A stretch of 8,242 nt of DNA, taken from Alphaproteobacteria bacterium (lineage in GTDB: Bacteria > Pseudomonadota > Alphaproteobacteria > SP197). Positions 1-6,003 of the stretch are shown one piece after another (positions within the stretch are counted from its first letter, which is position 1; each line of letters begins with the position of its first letter). The notes beneath the pieces are model-generated. The model had not been told where the DNA came from. It saw only the letters and a list, made by a program, of their open reading frames with translations, and did not search any database. The stretch spans positions 1 through 8,242 of the forward strand of contig JAJEBJ010000346.1 of assembly GCA_022822575.1 (NCBI GenBank). Direction: 5' to 3'. The position numbers were made by a program, and so were the translations under genes.

Positions 1-855
1 CAGGTGGTGCACCACGTCGATGCCGTGCTCCCTCAGTTCATCGGCAGGCCCGATCCCCGAACGCAGGAGGATCTGCGGAGAGTTGAAGGTGCCGGCACTG
101 AGGATGACAGCCCGCTCGGCTCGCATGGTCCTCGAGCGGCCGCCCTGGATGTACTCGACGCCGACCGCACGGCTGCCCTCGAAGAGAATGCGGTTGATGG
201 TGGCGTTGGTCACCGCATCAAGGTTGGGGCGATGGAGTGCTGGATGGAGCCAGGCGCGTGCCGCGGAGTTGCGCACACCACCCAGCACCGTGCGTTCCAT
301 GAAAAAGACCCCTTCCTGGCGATAGCCGTTCACGTCCTCGGTGAAGGGATATCCCGCCTGCTGGCCCGCTTCGACATAGGCCCGGTAGAGGGGGCTGCTG
401 TCGCCGCCCACGGTAATCTCCAGAGGACCGTCCCGGCCGCGGAACGCGTCATCGCCGCGGTCGGTCTTCTCCATTTTCTTGAAGTAGGGAAGGCAATGGG
501 CGAACGACCAGTTGTCGAGGCGGTTGGTGGCCCAGTTGTCGTAGTCGAGGGGATTGCCCCTCAAGTAGACCATGCCGTTGATCGATGACGATCCGCCCAG
601 CACCTTGCCCCGAGGATAGAGAAGCCGGCGGTTGTCCATGCCCGGTTCGGGCTCGGAGAAGTACCGCCAGTTGTACCGCTTGCCGTTGATGATGATCCAA
701 GCCGCCGCCGGCATGCGCAGCAACCACAGGCTGCGATCCGACGGACCGGCCTCCAGGACCTTGACCGTCACCTCCGGATTCTCGCTCAACCGGCTTGCCA
801 AGACGCATCCCGCCGAACCCGCGCCAATCACGATGTAGTCTGTTGTCTTCGCCAT
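1..855 (-). CDS. GMC-family FAD-dependent oxidoreductase (choline/alcohol dehydrogenase-like), N-terminal 285 residues, cut by the left window edge
   Basis: The minus strand is open for 285 codons from ATG at 855 to the window edge, so the 3' end is missing. The N-terminus has a dinucleotide-binding fold for FAD: DYIVIGAGSAGCVLASRL (residues 6-23) and the acidic end of the second strand, LEAG (34-37). GMC signature 1 is RGKVLGGSSSINGMVYLRG (82-100) and signature 2 is GTFNSPQILLRSGIG (255-269). Family members are usually 530-560 residues and oxidise alcohols such as choline or aliphatic alcohols in the cytoplasm or at the inner membrane. The C-terminal domain with the catalytic His lies outside the window, so substrate cannot be assigned; betA is one possibility. 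The ribosome-binding site is poor (GAGTGG about 12 nt upstream), but the start fits the family because the Rossmann strand begins at residue 6. I saw no frameshift. Confidence 0.93.
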   Translation of the reverse strand, partial: MAKTTDYIVIGAGSAGCVLASRLSENPEVTVKVLEAGPSDRSLWLLRMPAAAWIIINGKRYNWRYFSEPEPGMDNRRLLYPRGKVLGGSSSINGMVYLRGNPLDYDNWATNRLDNWSFAHCLPYFKKMEKTDRGDDAFRGRDGPLEITVGGDSSPLYRAYVEAGQQAGYPFTEDVNGYRQEGVFFMERTVLGGVRNSAARAWLHPALHRPNLDAVTNATINRILFEGSRAVGVEYIQGGRSRTMRAERAVILSAGTFNSPQILLRSGIGPADELREHGIDVVHHL

Positions 856-1289
856 CACGTTACGCCACTCATGCACCTTCGATGCCGATCAGAACAGAAA
901 CCCACGTTCCCTCTCAAGAAGTTTCGACGGTCGGGCAAGTTTACGTTGCCTCCCTACCTGCGGTGCAACAGGAACAGCGGAGAGTGCGATAGAAGGGAAC
1001 TGACCCATGCCACACTGAGTCAATACTCGTAGGCCATGCATGACGGTCCCGAGTGATCGTGACCCGATCATTCGGGACTCAGGTGTTCCCCTCCTCCCAT
1101 CAGGTCGAACGCGACTTCCACGCGCGAGTTGACACCACGAGGTCCGGCGAGCGAAAGGTGATATCCGCGCAATGGCCATGAGATGCACACGGGAGGTGGT
1201 GACCTCCTTTCTGACGGCACACTCTCGAACTGACATGGATTGAGAATCATGTGCCCACGTGACCAGACCTTGCGAGGCTTGCAATCGGT
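856..1289. other. Non-coding or decayed stretch between the oxidoreductase and a small membrane-protein ORF
   Basis: I find no convincing gene here. The best short reading is the minus-strand frame ending at the TGA at 1068-1070. Its last 30 or so residues (around GPRGVNSRVEVAFDL) look protein-like, and its stop sits inside the strong hairpin at 1046-1078. It could therefore be the 3' end of a degraded gene, but I do not recognise it. The leader of the oxidoreductase gene must start in this stretch; I see no clear -35/-10 pair. A smaller hairpin (GGAGGT, loop GGTG, ACCTCC) lies at 1192-1207. Confidence 0.4.
1046..1078. repeat. Strong near-perfect inverted repeat (14-nt arms, 5-nt loop)
   Basis: GTCCCGAGTGATCG (1046-1059) and CGATCATTCGGGAC (1065-1078) are reverse complements except at one position pair (1053/1071), separated by TGACC. 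In a plus-strand transcript that pair would be G·U, so the stem would be continuous. No T-tract follows on either strand, so this is not a canonical intrinsic terminator. It may be a tail-less terminator, an operator, or a remnant of a mobile or REP-like palindrome. Confidence 0.7.
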
Positions 1290-1457
1290 CTAGTCGCAAA
1301 CTCCATGATATTCACATTCGTGGTCGGCCCAGTAATCTTCATAGTACATTTGCGCCAACAAATACACTCCAAGCAAGAAAAGCAAATTGAGGACTATGGC
1401 AAGAATTATTCGTTGGAACGAACTTCTTGGTTTCCCGAATTTCACATCTCTATTCAC
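1290..1457 (-). CDS. Probable small single-pass membrane protein of about 55 residues, unknown function
   Basis: A minus-strand frame ends at TAG (1290-1292). It reads a basic segment (GKPRSSFQR), then a hydrophobic run IILAIVLNLLFLLGVYLLA, then an acidic, aromatic tail (MYYEDYWADHECEYHGVCD) with two cysteines. A positive N-terminal side, one transmembrane helix and an acidic C-terminal side fit an N-in, C-out inner-membrane topology. No ATG is in frame; GTG codons occur at 1463, 1457 and 1445. I chose 1457 because a G-rich stretch (GGGGGTGA) lies just upstream, but the start is uncertain. The frame closes at 1473. The gene is AT-rich compared with the flanks. I do not recognise the family. 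It could also be the tail of a broken larger gene, or chance. An overlapping plus-strand frame (1387-1686) is less protein-like. Confidence 0.45.
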   Translation of the reverse strand: MNRDVKFGKPRSSFQRIILAIVLNLLFLLGVYLLAQMYYEDYWADHECEYHGVCD

Positions 1458-1964
1458 TGTCACCCCCGGAGTTCATATTACATTTCGGCTCTGCAACCAG
1501 GCAGATCAAGACAGACGACAGGGGAGTGCCGGGAACGCCAGGAATACGACCAGAGTCGCATGTTCCCCCAAATGCGATTCACACCGATCCGTGCAATGTG
1601 ACATCCCCTTCCCCATGCCAGGTCCCCCTGAATTCCATGTAGTCTTCCCGTTCATCGGCTCATCGGTCCCCGTAAACGCTTCTTGACCTTGGTCAATCCT
1701 CTTCCTTCATCCACCATCAGTCCTTCCTTTCTGATGGATTTTGAAGAACTGCCACACGACAATCACTGGACCTTCCAACATGACACATGTGGTTCGGTGT
1801 CCACTTGGCGCATTGAATAACTGCGATTCCACAGCATGTTGCAACTACCTGTTCATGCACATTCCCGGGCAGTGACCCCAACTGTTCATGCTGACCCGAT
1901 TGAATGTCACATATGACAGACATTGCGCAGGATCGAAGGAAACACGAGCATTTGAATTCTGGCA
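1458..1964. other. Gene-poor, relatively AT-rich stretch with short palindromes
   Basis: No convincing gene is seen. It contains a 6-bp palindrome TTGACC-TT-GGTCAA (1683-1696) and a stem-loop CCATCAG (1714-1720)/CTGATGG (1731-1737) followed by ATTTT. It also has three C-tract motifs near GAATTC-like words (about 1460-1475, 1562-1580 and 1620-1638) and a 10-bp direct repeat CTGTTCATGC (1849-1858 and 1882-1891). Each is individually near chance level. Together with the low G+C they suggest decayed imported DNA. Confidence 0.35.
1714..1742 (+). terminator. Weak candidate intrinsic terminator
   Basis: A 7-bp stem CCATCAG/CTGATGG with a 10-nt loop is followed on the plus strand by ATTTT. The stem is short, the T-tract is only four bases, and no recognised plus-strand gene precedes it. 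Confidence 0.2.
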
Positions 1965-2552
1965 TCAGTCTGCTATCAAGGCATCGAATTCTCCCTCGAT
2001 TCTCAAGCCCCGAAGGATCTCGACGAACTGCTCACCGGTCATCAAACGGCCGTCCTTGCCACAGGCATAGAAGTCCAGCATCTTGACGTAGCCATCGTGG
2101 TTAGGGTCCCAGAATGTTCGGAAGCCGATGCACTGACGCGTTTGCTCGCCGTACGTCCGTTCGGAGACGTCGAACATCAGTGTCTTGATGCTACCCAGAG
2201 CGGTCTCAACAGTCGGGCCTCTGGTCACTTCACTGCGACGAACATCAAGGAGATGGGCGAAATGCCCAACGAAACCGCTCTTACGAGTCGCGTTCCTGGC
2301 CCAATAGCCACCACTCTCCCCGGCATAAAGGAATGCCGCCTGAACAATGTAGCCACCATCACGAAATCCCCACCATCTGTACTCGGTGTAGTAGTCCCAT
2401 TCCTTGCTGGCATCGTGCCAGAGCTCATGGCCCTCCGCTTCGAAGCCGCTCAGGCGAATCTTCGCGTCTGAGGCCGTCATGGGAATGTTCTTCCAGGATA
2501 TGCTCGCCAGACCCAGGAAGAGCAGCGAAGCGATTTTCGCCCACTTTCGCAT
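1965..2552 (-). CDS. Secreted (signal-peptide) protein of unknown function, 195 residues
   Basis: The start is ATG at 2552, with a good Shine-Dalgarno AAGGAG (2562-2567) nine bases upstream; a GTG directly before it is less likely. The N-terminus has a basic n-region (MRKWAK) and a hydrophobic core (IASLLFLGLASISW), a typical signal for export to the periplasm or beyond. There is no lipobox cysteine and the cleavage site is not clear. The mature part is rich in aromatic residues (WDYYTEYRWWGF, 52-63). Near the C-terminus a cysteine pair, C141 and C164, could form a disulfide. Between them DPNHDGYVKMLD (149-160) matches the spacing of a calcium-binding EF-hand loop (DxNxDG, then Asp at position 12). 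The CxGF...YxC layout is also seen in small exported alphaproteobacterial proteins of unknown role (from memory). The gene lies 27 nt downstream of the beta-barrel remnant and on the same strand, so they may have shared a transcript. Confidence 0.75.
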   Translation of the reverse strand: MRKWAKIASLLFLGLASISWKNIPMTASDAKIRLSGFEAEGHELWHDASKEWDYYTEYRWWGFRDGGYIVQAAFLYAGESGGYWARNATRKSGFVGHFAHLLDVRRSEVTRGPTVETALGSIKTLMFDVSERTYGEQTRQCIGFRTFWDPNHDGYVKMLDFYACGKDGRLMTGEQFVEILRGLRIEGEFDALIAD

Positions 2553-2579
2553 CACCTCTTTCTCCTTGACCTGGCACCA

Positions 2580-3071
2580 CTAGAAGCGCATGCCGAAGCG
2601 CAAGCTGACGGCATAGATGCTGTCGTCCGAGCCCGGGCCCGAAGCAGACACCGCGCCGCTCAGGTCCAGTGTCATGCGCGTTGCCGGCGCCTCCGAACGC
2701 AGGCGCTCGCCCGAGACGCCGACGATCGTCACCGCATCGCCCAGCGTCTGCTCTAGGCCCAGCTGACCCAGCAAGGTCTGCGTCCTCACGCAGACGTCCC
2801 AGGCATTGACTCTCTCCACCACCGACCAGATGCCGGCATCCGTCCGCCCCGCTTCGTCCATCGAGACCCGCGAGCCGTCCTGGTCCCGGAATCCATTCAG
2901 CGACGCGTCCGAGCGCACCTGCTCCCGGCAACGCCGATGCGTGACGGATGAGAGAGTAGATGAGGCGTGCGTCAGCCCACCTCCCCAAAGAAAGGGAGAA
3001 ACGGCAGGTTGCTCAGGATGCCAAGGATCTGCAGGAATGCGCTGTCGGAACCGAAACAGTGGCCGCACCAA
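2580..3071 (-). pseudogene. C-terminal remnant of an outer-membrane beta-barrel (autotransporter-like) protein
   Basis: The reading frame ends ...SGPGSDDSIYAVSLRFGMRF-stop at 2580. A final amphipathic strand ending in Phe is the usual C-terminal signal of outer-membrane barrels inserted by the Bam machinery. Upstream, LGDAVTIVGVSGERLRSEAP and the preceding alternating polar/hydrophobic stretches look like barrel strands of autotransporter translocator domains. Only about 110 residues (from roughly position 2920 downward) read like barrel; a full domain needs about 250-300. The first 50 residues of the frame (from a GTG at 3071) look like random sequence, so the 5' part of the gene is lost. 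The passage WSVVERVNAW may hide a compensated frameshift. The assignment rests on motif resemblance only. Confidence 0.5.
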
Positions 3072-3182
3072 GGCAATGTTGGAACTTGTCCTGGACGGTC
3101 TTCCAACAAAATCACAGAGGAATGGAGAGAGAGGCGTCGTTCACCAGTCGTGTCATGCAGGTGTAACGGTGGTGCATACCAC

Positions 3183-3821
3183 TTACGCGAGCATCCTTTT
3201 CAGAACCTTGCCAGTGGGACCGAGTGGCAGGACCTCCCTGAACTCGACAAGGCGGGGGTACTTGTGAGCCGCCATTTCTTTCCTGGCCCAGCTGACGACA
3301 TCGGCGGCATCGAGTGACAACCCCGGCCTCTTGGAGACGAACGCCTTCACCTCTTCCCCGAATACCGGTTCAGGCACACCGACGACGGCCACCTGGGAGA
3401 TGGCCGGATGTTCGAGGAGCACTCCCTCGACATCCGCCGGGTACACGTTGAACCCACCGCGGATGATCAAATCCTTCTTGCGCCCGACGATGAAGACGTG
3501 GCCCTTTTCGTCCACTCTCGCCAGGTCACCTATATGGTACCAACAGTCGCGATGCTCGATGTTGGAATTCGGGCTATCGTTCGCATCGATGAAAGACTGG
3601 ACGGTGTGACGATCGTTAGACACGTACCGCCCGGGTCTGGCACGCTTCACTGATCCCAACGGCAACCGCACACCGAAGATTTCGCCGGCTCGCACAACAG
3701 CGCCATGATCGGGATCGGCACACCTCGACTCACCCGCAGGCGCTCCGTCGATCTGCCCCGCCCGAAACACGATGATGCGCATGTTGCCGTCAACCACGAA
3801 GAGGCAAGTCCAACCAGGCAA
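3183..3821 (-). pseudogene. AMP-forming acyl-CoA synthetase/ligase, C-terminal domain remnant
   Basis: From about position 3542 to the TAA at 3183 the minus strand encodes a clear ANL-superfamily C-terminal domain. WYHIGDLARVDEKG is followed by the hinge and A8 motif VGRKKDLIIRGGFNVYPADV (residues 112-131 of the frame) and by the A10 motif LPLGPTGKVLK with the catalytic lysine (K205). Such enzymes activate a carboxylate as acyl-AMP and transfer it to CoA. The large N-terminal domain (about 400 residues, with the P-loop-like motif) is absent. Residues 1-80 show only blurred similarity (GEIFGVRLP, RHTVQSF) with apparent frame changes, and an extra segment (about 79-91) interrupts the normally tight join before WYHIGD. 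I therefore call it a pseudogene; a standalone C-terminal domain is unlikely to be active. Confidence 0.75.
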
Positions 3822-4024
3822 GTGCGCAACCTTCCCTGGGCAGAAGAGAGCGGTCCCACGCTTCTTGTTCGTGGATCACCAGACTTCTGGCGGGCTGTAC
3901 CAACAATCGCCTGATCCTTATGCTTCATCTGGTTGTCGGTCGGATGGCATGCGTCATCGTCGAATCACGATCACGCGCTCATGGTGCATATGGTGCGGTT
4001 GATGCAGCGCGGTCGGTACGATGC

Positions 4025-4474
4025 TCACCGCGCCTCCGCAGCCCAGGGATCGACGACCTCGATCCCCGTATTGCGGAACTCGCCCGTGTTGCGGGTAACG
4101 ATGGCGAGCCCGCGTGTGGCAGCGGCGGCGGCTAGGAGAGCATCCGGCACATGGTCGTCGAGCGGCTCGCCGCGACGGCGCTTTTCTTCCATGATCTTCG
4201 CACACGCCTGCGCATCGGCCAGAGACCACTCGACGATCCGGTCCTCGAACAACTCGTCGAGAAGATCCTGGAAGCGGTCGGCGAGATCGTGCCGGCGCCG
4301 GCCGGGATCGAGCCTGCGGATGCCGTCGAGCACTTCCCAGACAGTGACGGAGGCGAGGCCGAGGCCGTCATCGGCGATCGAATCGAGAAAGCCCGCGACC
4401 CGAGGCTCGGGTCGCGGCCGCATCATTTCGGAAACGACATTCGTATCGATGAGCCACGCAAGCGGGACGGTCAT
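4025..4474 (-). CDS. fitB: Type II toxin, PIN-domain endoribonuclease of the FitB/VapC family
   Basis: This 149-residue protein has the PIN-domain hallmarks. The N-terminal strand LIDTNVVSE carries the first metal-binding Asp (D10). VWEVLDGI has Glu47, PDALLAA has Asp111, and the late motif IVTRNTGEF (125-133) is typical of the FitB subgroup. Such toxins are Mg-dependent RNases that stop growth by cutting tRNA or other RNA unless bound by their antitoxin. Length is typical (about 140-150) and all expected acidic residues are present, so it is probably active. The ATG at 4474 overlaps the antitoxin stop as ATGA (4471-4474), the usual arrangement for translational coupling. FitB/VapC is clear as a family; the RNA target cannot be read from sequence. 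Confidence 0.93.
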   Translation of the reverse strand: MTVPLAWLIDTNVVSEMMRPRPEPRVAGFLDSIADDGLGLASVTVWEVLDGIRRLDPGRRRHDLADRFQDLLDELFEDRIVEWSLADAQACAKIMEEKRRRGEPLDDHVPDALLAAAAATRGLAIVTRNTGEFRNTGIEVVDPWAAEAR

Positions 4475-4728
4475 TCATCCTCCCCGCGGGAGAAAAACAG
4501 CGGCTTGTAACCGTGACGGAGTGGAGGCGGAAGTTCGACGCCATGCTCCTCCCCGAAATGCCGTGCGAAGGCCTCGGATGGCCTCAGACGGCGCTCGGTC
4601 CTGGTGCGCTTCTCGTGGATCATGCGGCGGACCAGCTCCTCCATCGATACGCCGACCTGGCGGGCTTCGCGTCGGAGCCAGGACTTGTCACGAGGATCGA
4701 TGTCTCGAACGATGATGCTTGTGCTCAT
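4471..4728 (-). CDS. fitA: Type II antitoxin, FitA-like ribbon-helix-helix protein
   Basis: This is an 85-residue antitoxin. MSTSIIVRDIDPRDKSWLRR followed by GVSMEELVRRMI (26-37) is the ribbon-helix-helix DNA-binding fold of FitA-type antitoxins. The C-terminal tail FGEEHGVELPPP (58-69) resembles the toxin-wrapping segment of the family. The frame extends upstream to 4770, but I place the start at the ATG at 4728 because the family begins with the (M)xxSIIVR strand; the Shine-Dalgarno is weak (GGAA about 9 nt away). It neutralises the PIN toxin encoded immediately downstream and should repress the operon as FitA, alone or with FitB. Confidence 0.92.
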   Translation of the reverse strand: MSTSIIVRDIDPRDKSWLRREARQVGVSMEELVRRMIHEKRTRTERRLRPSEAFARHFGEEHGVELPPPLRHGYKPLFFSRGEDE

Positions 4729-4753
4729 GATGGCGGTTCCGGTTCGGTCGACA

Positions 4754-4767
4754 GCCTGCCCGCAGGC
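4754..4767. promoter_or_regulatory. Palindrome between the fitAB promoter and start; candidate FitA operator
   Basis: GCCTGC-CC-GCAGGC is a perfect 6-bp inverted repeat. It lies between the putative -10 element and the antitoxin ATG at 4728, where a self-repressing antitoxin would bind. Six-bp palindromes are common by chance, so position is the main support. Confidence 0.4.
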
Positions 4768-4781
4768 CACGCTGACATCAA

Positions 4782-4808
4782 ATTATGCTATCAAGAGGTG
4801 AAGGTCAA
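4782..4808 (-). promoter_or_regulatory. Candidate sigma70-type promoter of fitAB
   Basis: On the minus strand TTGACC (4803-4808) and CATAAT (4782-4787) resemble -35 and -10 boxes. The spacer is 15 nt, shorter than the ideal 17. The region is locally AT-rich and lies about 55 nt upstream of the antitoxin start. Confidence 0.4.
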
Positions 4809-4943
4809 AGTACTGCGGCTTCTGTTCTTTACTTCGGCCATGGTGCGAGGGGGCCGTTGCGAAGAATTGAGGACGCCGCGACTTAACTCCGGCCATTGGG
4901 CCCCGCCAAGCGGCGGAGTGTGAAGAAAGGAAAAGGAGGACCC

Positions 4944-4994
4944 ATGGACAACCCCGATACTGGGTCGTTTCGGGGAAGCGACGAATTTCGATGA
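4944..4994 (+). CDS. Very short ORF (16 residues) behind a strong ribosome-binding site; possible antitoxin or regulator remnant
   Basis: AAGGAGG (4933-4939) sits four bases before ATG, one of the best Shine-Dalgarno matches in the window. The frame encodes MDNPDTGSFRGSDEFR and stops. The start is loosely like the MxNPHxGSxFDDFL opening of some HigA/XRE-type antitoxins, so it may be the start of a frameshifted gene. It could equally be a leader peptide or coincidence. Confidence 0.2.
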   Translation: MDNPDTGSFRGSDEFR

Positions 4995-5403
4995 GGTGAA
5001 CATGGGGGGCCTATCGTGGTCTGGAGTTTGAATCGATCCGACAACTGCACGATGACAGAAGCGTCTCCGGATCCTGCGGATGGGTCGAACAATCAAGGAA
5101 TTCCGCCGGGTTGCACGCCCCTCGCTGCATCGAAACGCCGGTTCTGACGAAACAAGGGCATGTCGCTCCTCGCGGGAGGAGATCGCGACCTGCGGTCGGA
5201 GAGGGTATGGCGGGCGGGCGTTGCTTTCATGGCGGCAGGGCGCGGTGCGGGGACGGCCAATTGGCGGGCAAATTGGCGCTTGCGCCGCCAGCTGGGCGCT
5301 GCTGGATGCGATCATACCGCTCGAGGGACTGGCCGCTCAGGAAAGTGGCATCCGGAGATGGCGAGGGTCGATAGTCCGCGAGAGTGCGCAGAGAAAGAAG
5401 TGG

Positions 5404-5422
5404 TAGCGCATGATCGGCGCTA
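5404..5422 (-). terminator. Weak candidate terminator overlapping the stop of the downstream unknown gene
   Basis: On the minus strand TAGCGC ... GCGCTA (with a 7-nt loop) begins at the TAG stop of the gene at 5420-5974. It is followed by a pyrimidine-rich CCACTTCTTTCTCT. The stem is only 6 bp and the T-tract is interrupted. Confidence 0.3.
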
Positions 5423-5974
5423 TGTGCTGGAGGCTGTGTGCCGCAAGCTCGGCAGCAGCTTCGCGTCTCCGTGTGCTCTGGAGACCTCCGAGAAGAAGTT
5501 CTCATAGCCCATCACGAGTTCTTCCTGTTTCGCGTTGACTTGAACTCGGACCCGAATTTGCTTGTCGTCGAGTTCGGGCTCGAGAGAGAACCTGGGTGGT
5601 CCGGAAACGAGCGCCAACTGGCGGGTTTCTCCTGGAGCGGGTTTTGGACCTGCTTCGAGAATCTGCACGGCCACTTTGTCCAGTATCGACTTGAGCGGTC
5701 CTTCGTCGACGCGGGCACCGTCCGCCATGACAAGCCCGCCCAGCGTGTAAAGATTCTGCGTGAGAAAGACTATGTCCTTGATGTTCGACGATGACGACAG
5801 CTGTTTTGTGGCGCCCCGCAGCTTTCCGATCAGATCGTTGACCGTCAGGTCTTCGAGAGCACGCTGCACCTCGCCAAGATACTCTGCGAAATCGATCTTC
5901 CAGCCGAGCTGAGGCCTGTCCGACATGAACTTCTCGTCCGAGATCAAGTCCACGACATACTGATCCCGAATCAT
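5420..5974 (-). CDS. Protein of unknown function (184 residues), second gene of a two-gene operon
   Basis: The start is ATG at 5974, 29 nt after the stop of the upstream gene, with a weak AGGT ribosome-binding site; the stop is TAG at 5420. There is no signal peptide or membrane helix, so it is probably cytoplasmic. Residues about 28-80 are predicted (by eye) to be helical (EYLGEVQRALEDL, NDLIGKLRGATKQL, IKDIVFLTQNLYTLGG), followed by LKSILDKVAVQILEAG. A Pro/Gly-rich linker (108-116) then leads to a strand-rich segment, RFSLEPELDDKQIRVRVQVN (128-147). I do not recognise a family. The composition is balanced, with no stop-poor low-complexity runs, and the frame opens with an ATG directly behind its neighbour, so I consider the gene real. 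The neighbour suggests the two proteins act together. Confidence 0.7.
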   Translation of the reverse strand: MIRDQYVVDLISDEKFMSDRPQLGWKIDFAEYLGEVQRALEDLTVNDLIGKLRGATKQLSSSSNIKDIVFLTQNLYTLGGLVMADGARVDEGPLKSILDKVAVQILEAGPKPAPGETRQLALVSGPPRFSLEPELDDKQIRVRVQVNAKQEELVMGYENFFSEVSRAHGDAKLLPSLRHTASST

Positions 5975-6003
5975 AATGTACCTGTTGTGCAGCAGCAGGT
6001 CCG

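Larger units (their letters stand above)
4729..5419. other. Stretch of about 690 bp with no convincing gene
   Basis: It holds the fitAB promoter region (4754-4808) and a very short ORF with a strong Shine-Dalgarno (4944-4994). It also has two neighbouring small hairpins: CTCCTC-GCGG-GAGGAG (5166-5181) and CGACC-TGC-GGTCG (5186-5198). A pair of AATTGGCG repeats lies at 5259-5266 and 5271-5278. Longer open frames on both strands have compositions rich in Arg, Ser and Pro, with no recognisable motif, and I treat them as chance in G+C-rich DNA. Confidence 0.4.

Noticed and set aside
4..588. Long plus-strand open frame of 194 codons
   Set aside because: It is antisense to the GMC oxidoreductase, which carries clear family motifs; the frame is a product of high G+C codon bias.
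1849..1891. Direct repeat CTGTTCATGC twice, 33 nt apart, as an iteron or operator
   Set aside because: Only two copies, no gene nearby to regulate, and close to chance expectation.
2425..2988. Minus-strand frame of 187 codons overlapping both the barrel remnant and the secreted protein
   Set aside because: Gly/Arg-rich shadow frame; the other frames end in a barrel signature and start with a signal peptide, respectively.
3538..3911. Near-identical 14-mers GTACCAACAGTCGC (3538-3551) and GTACCAACAATCGC (3898-3911), suggesting a partial duplication of the synthetase
   Set aside because: Several 13-of-14 matches are expected by chance in a window of this size and the similarity does not extend beyond the words.
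3933..4715. Plus-strand frame of 260 codons
   Set aside because: It lies antisense to fitA and fitB, is full of Arg/Ser, and shows no motif.
4791..5315. Minus-strand frame of 174 codons and plus-strand frames 5080-5507
   Set aside because: Ser/Arg/Pro-rich composition without recognisable motif or good ribosome-binding site; the opposing frames are equally open.
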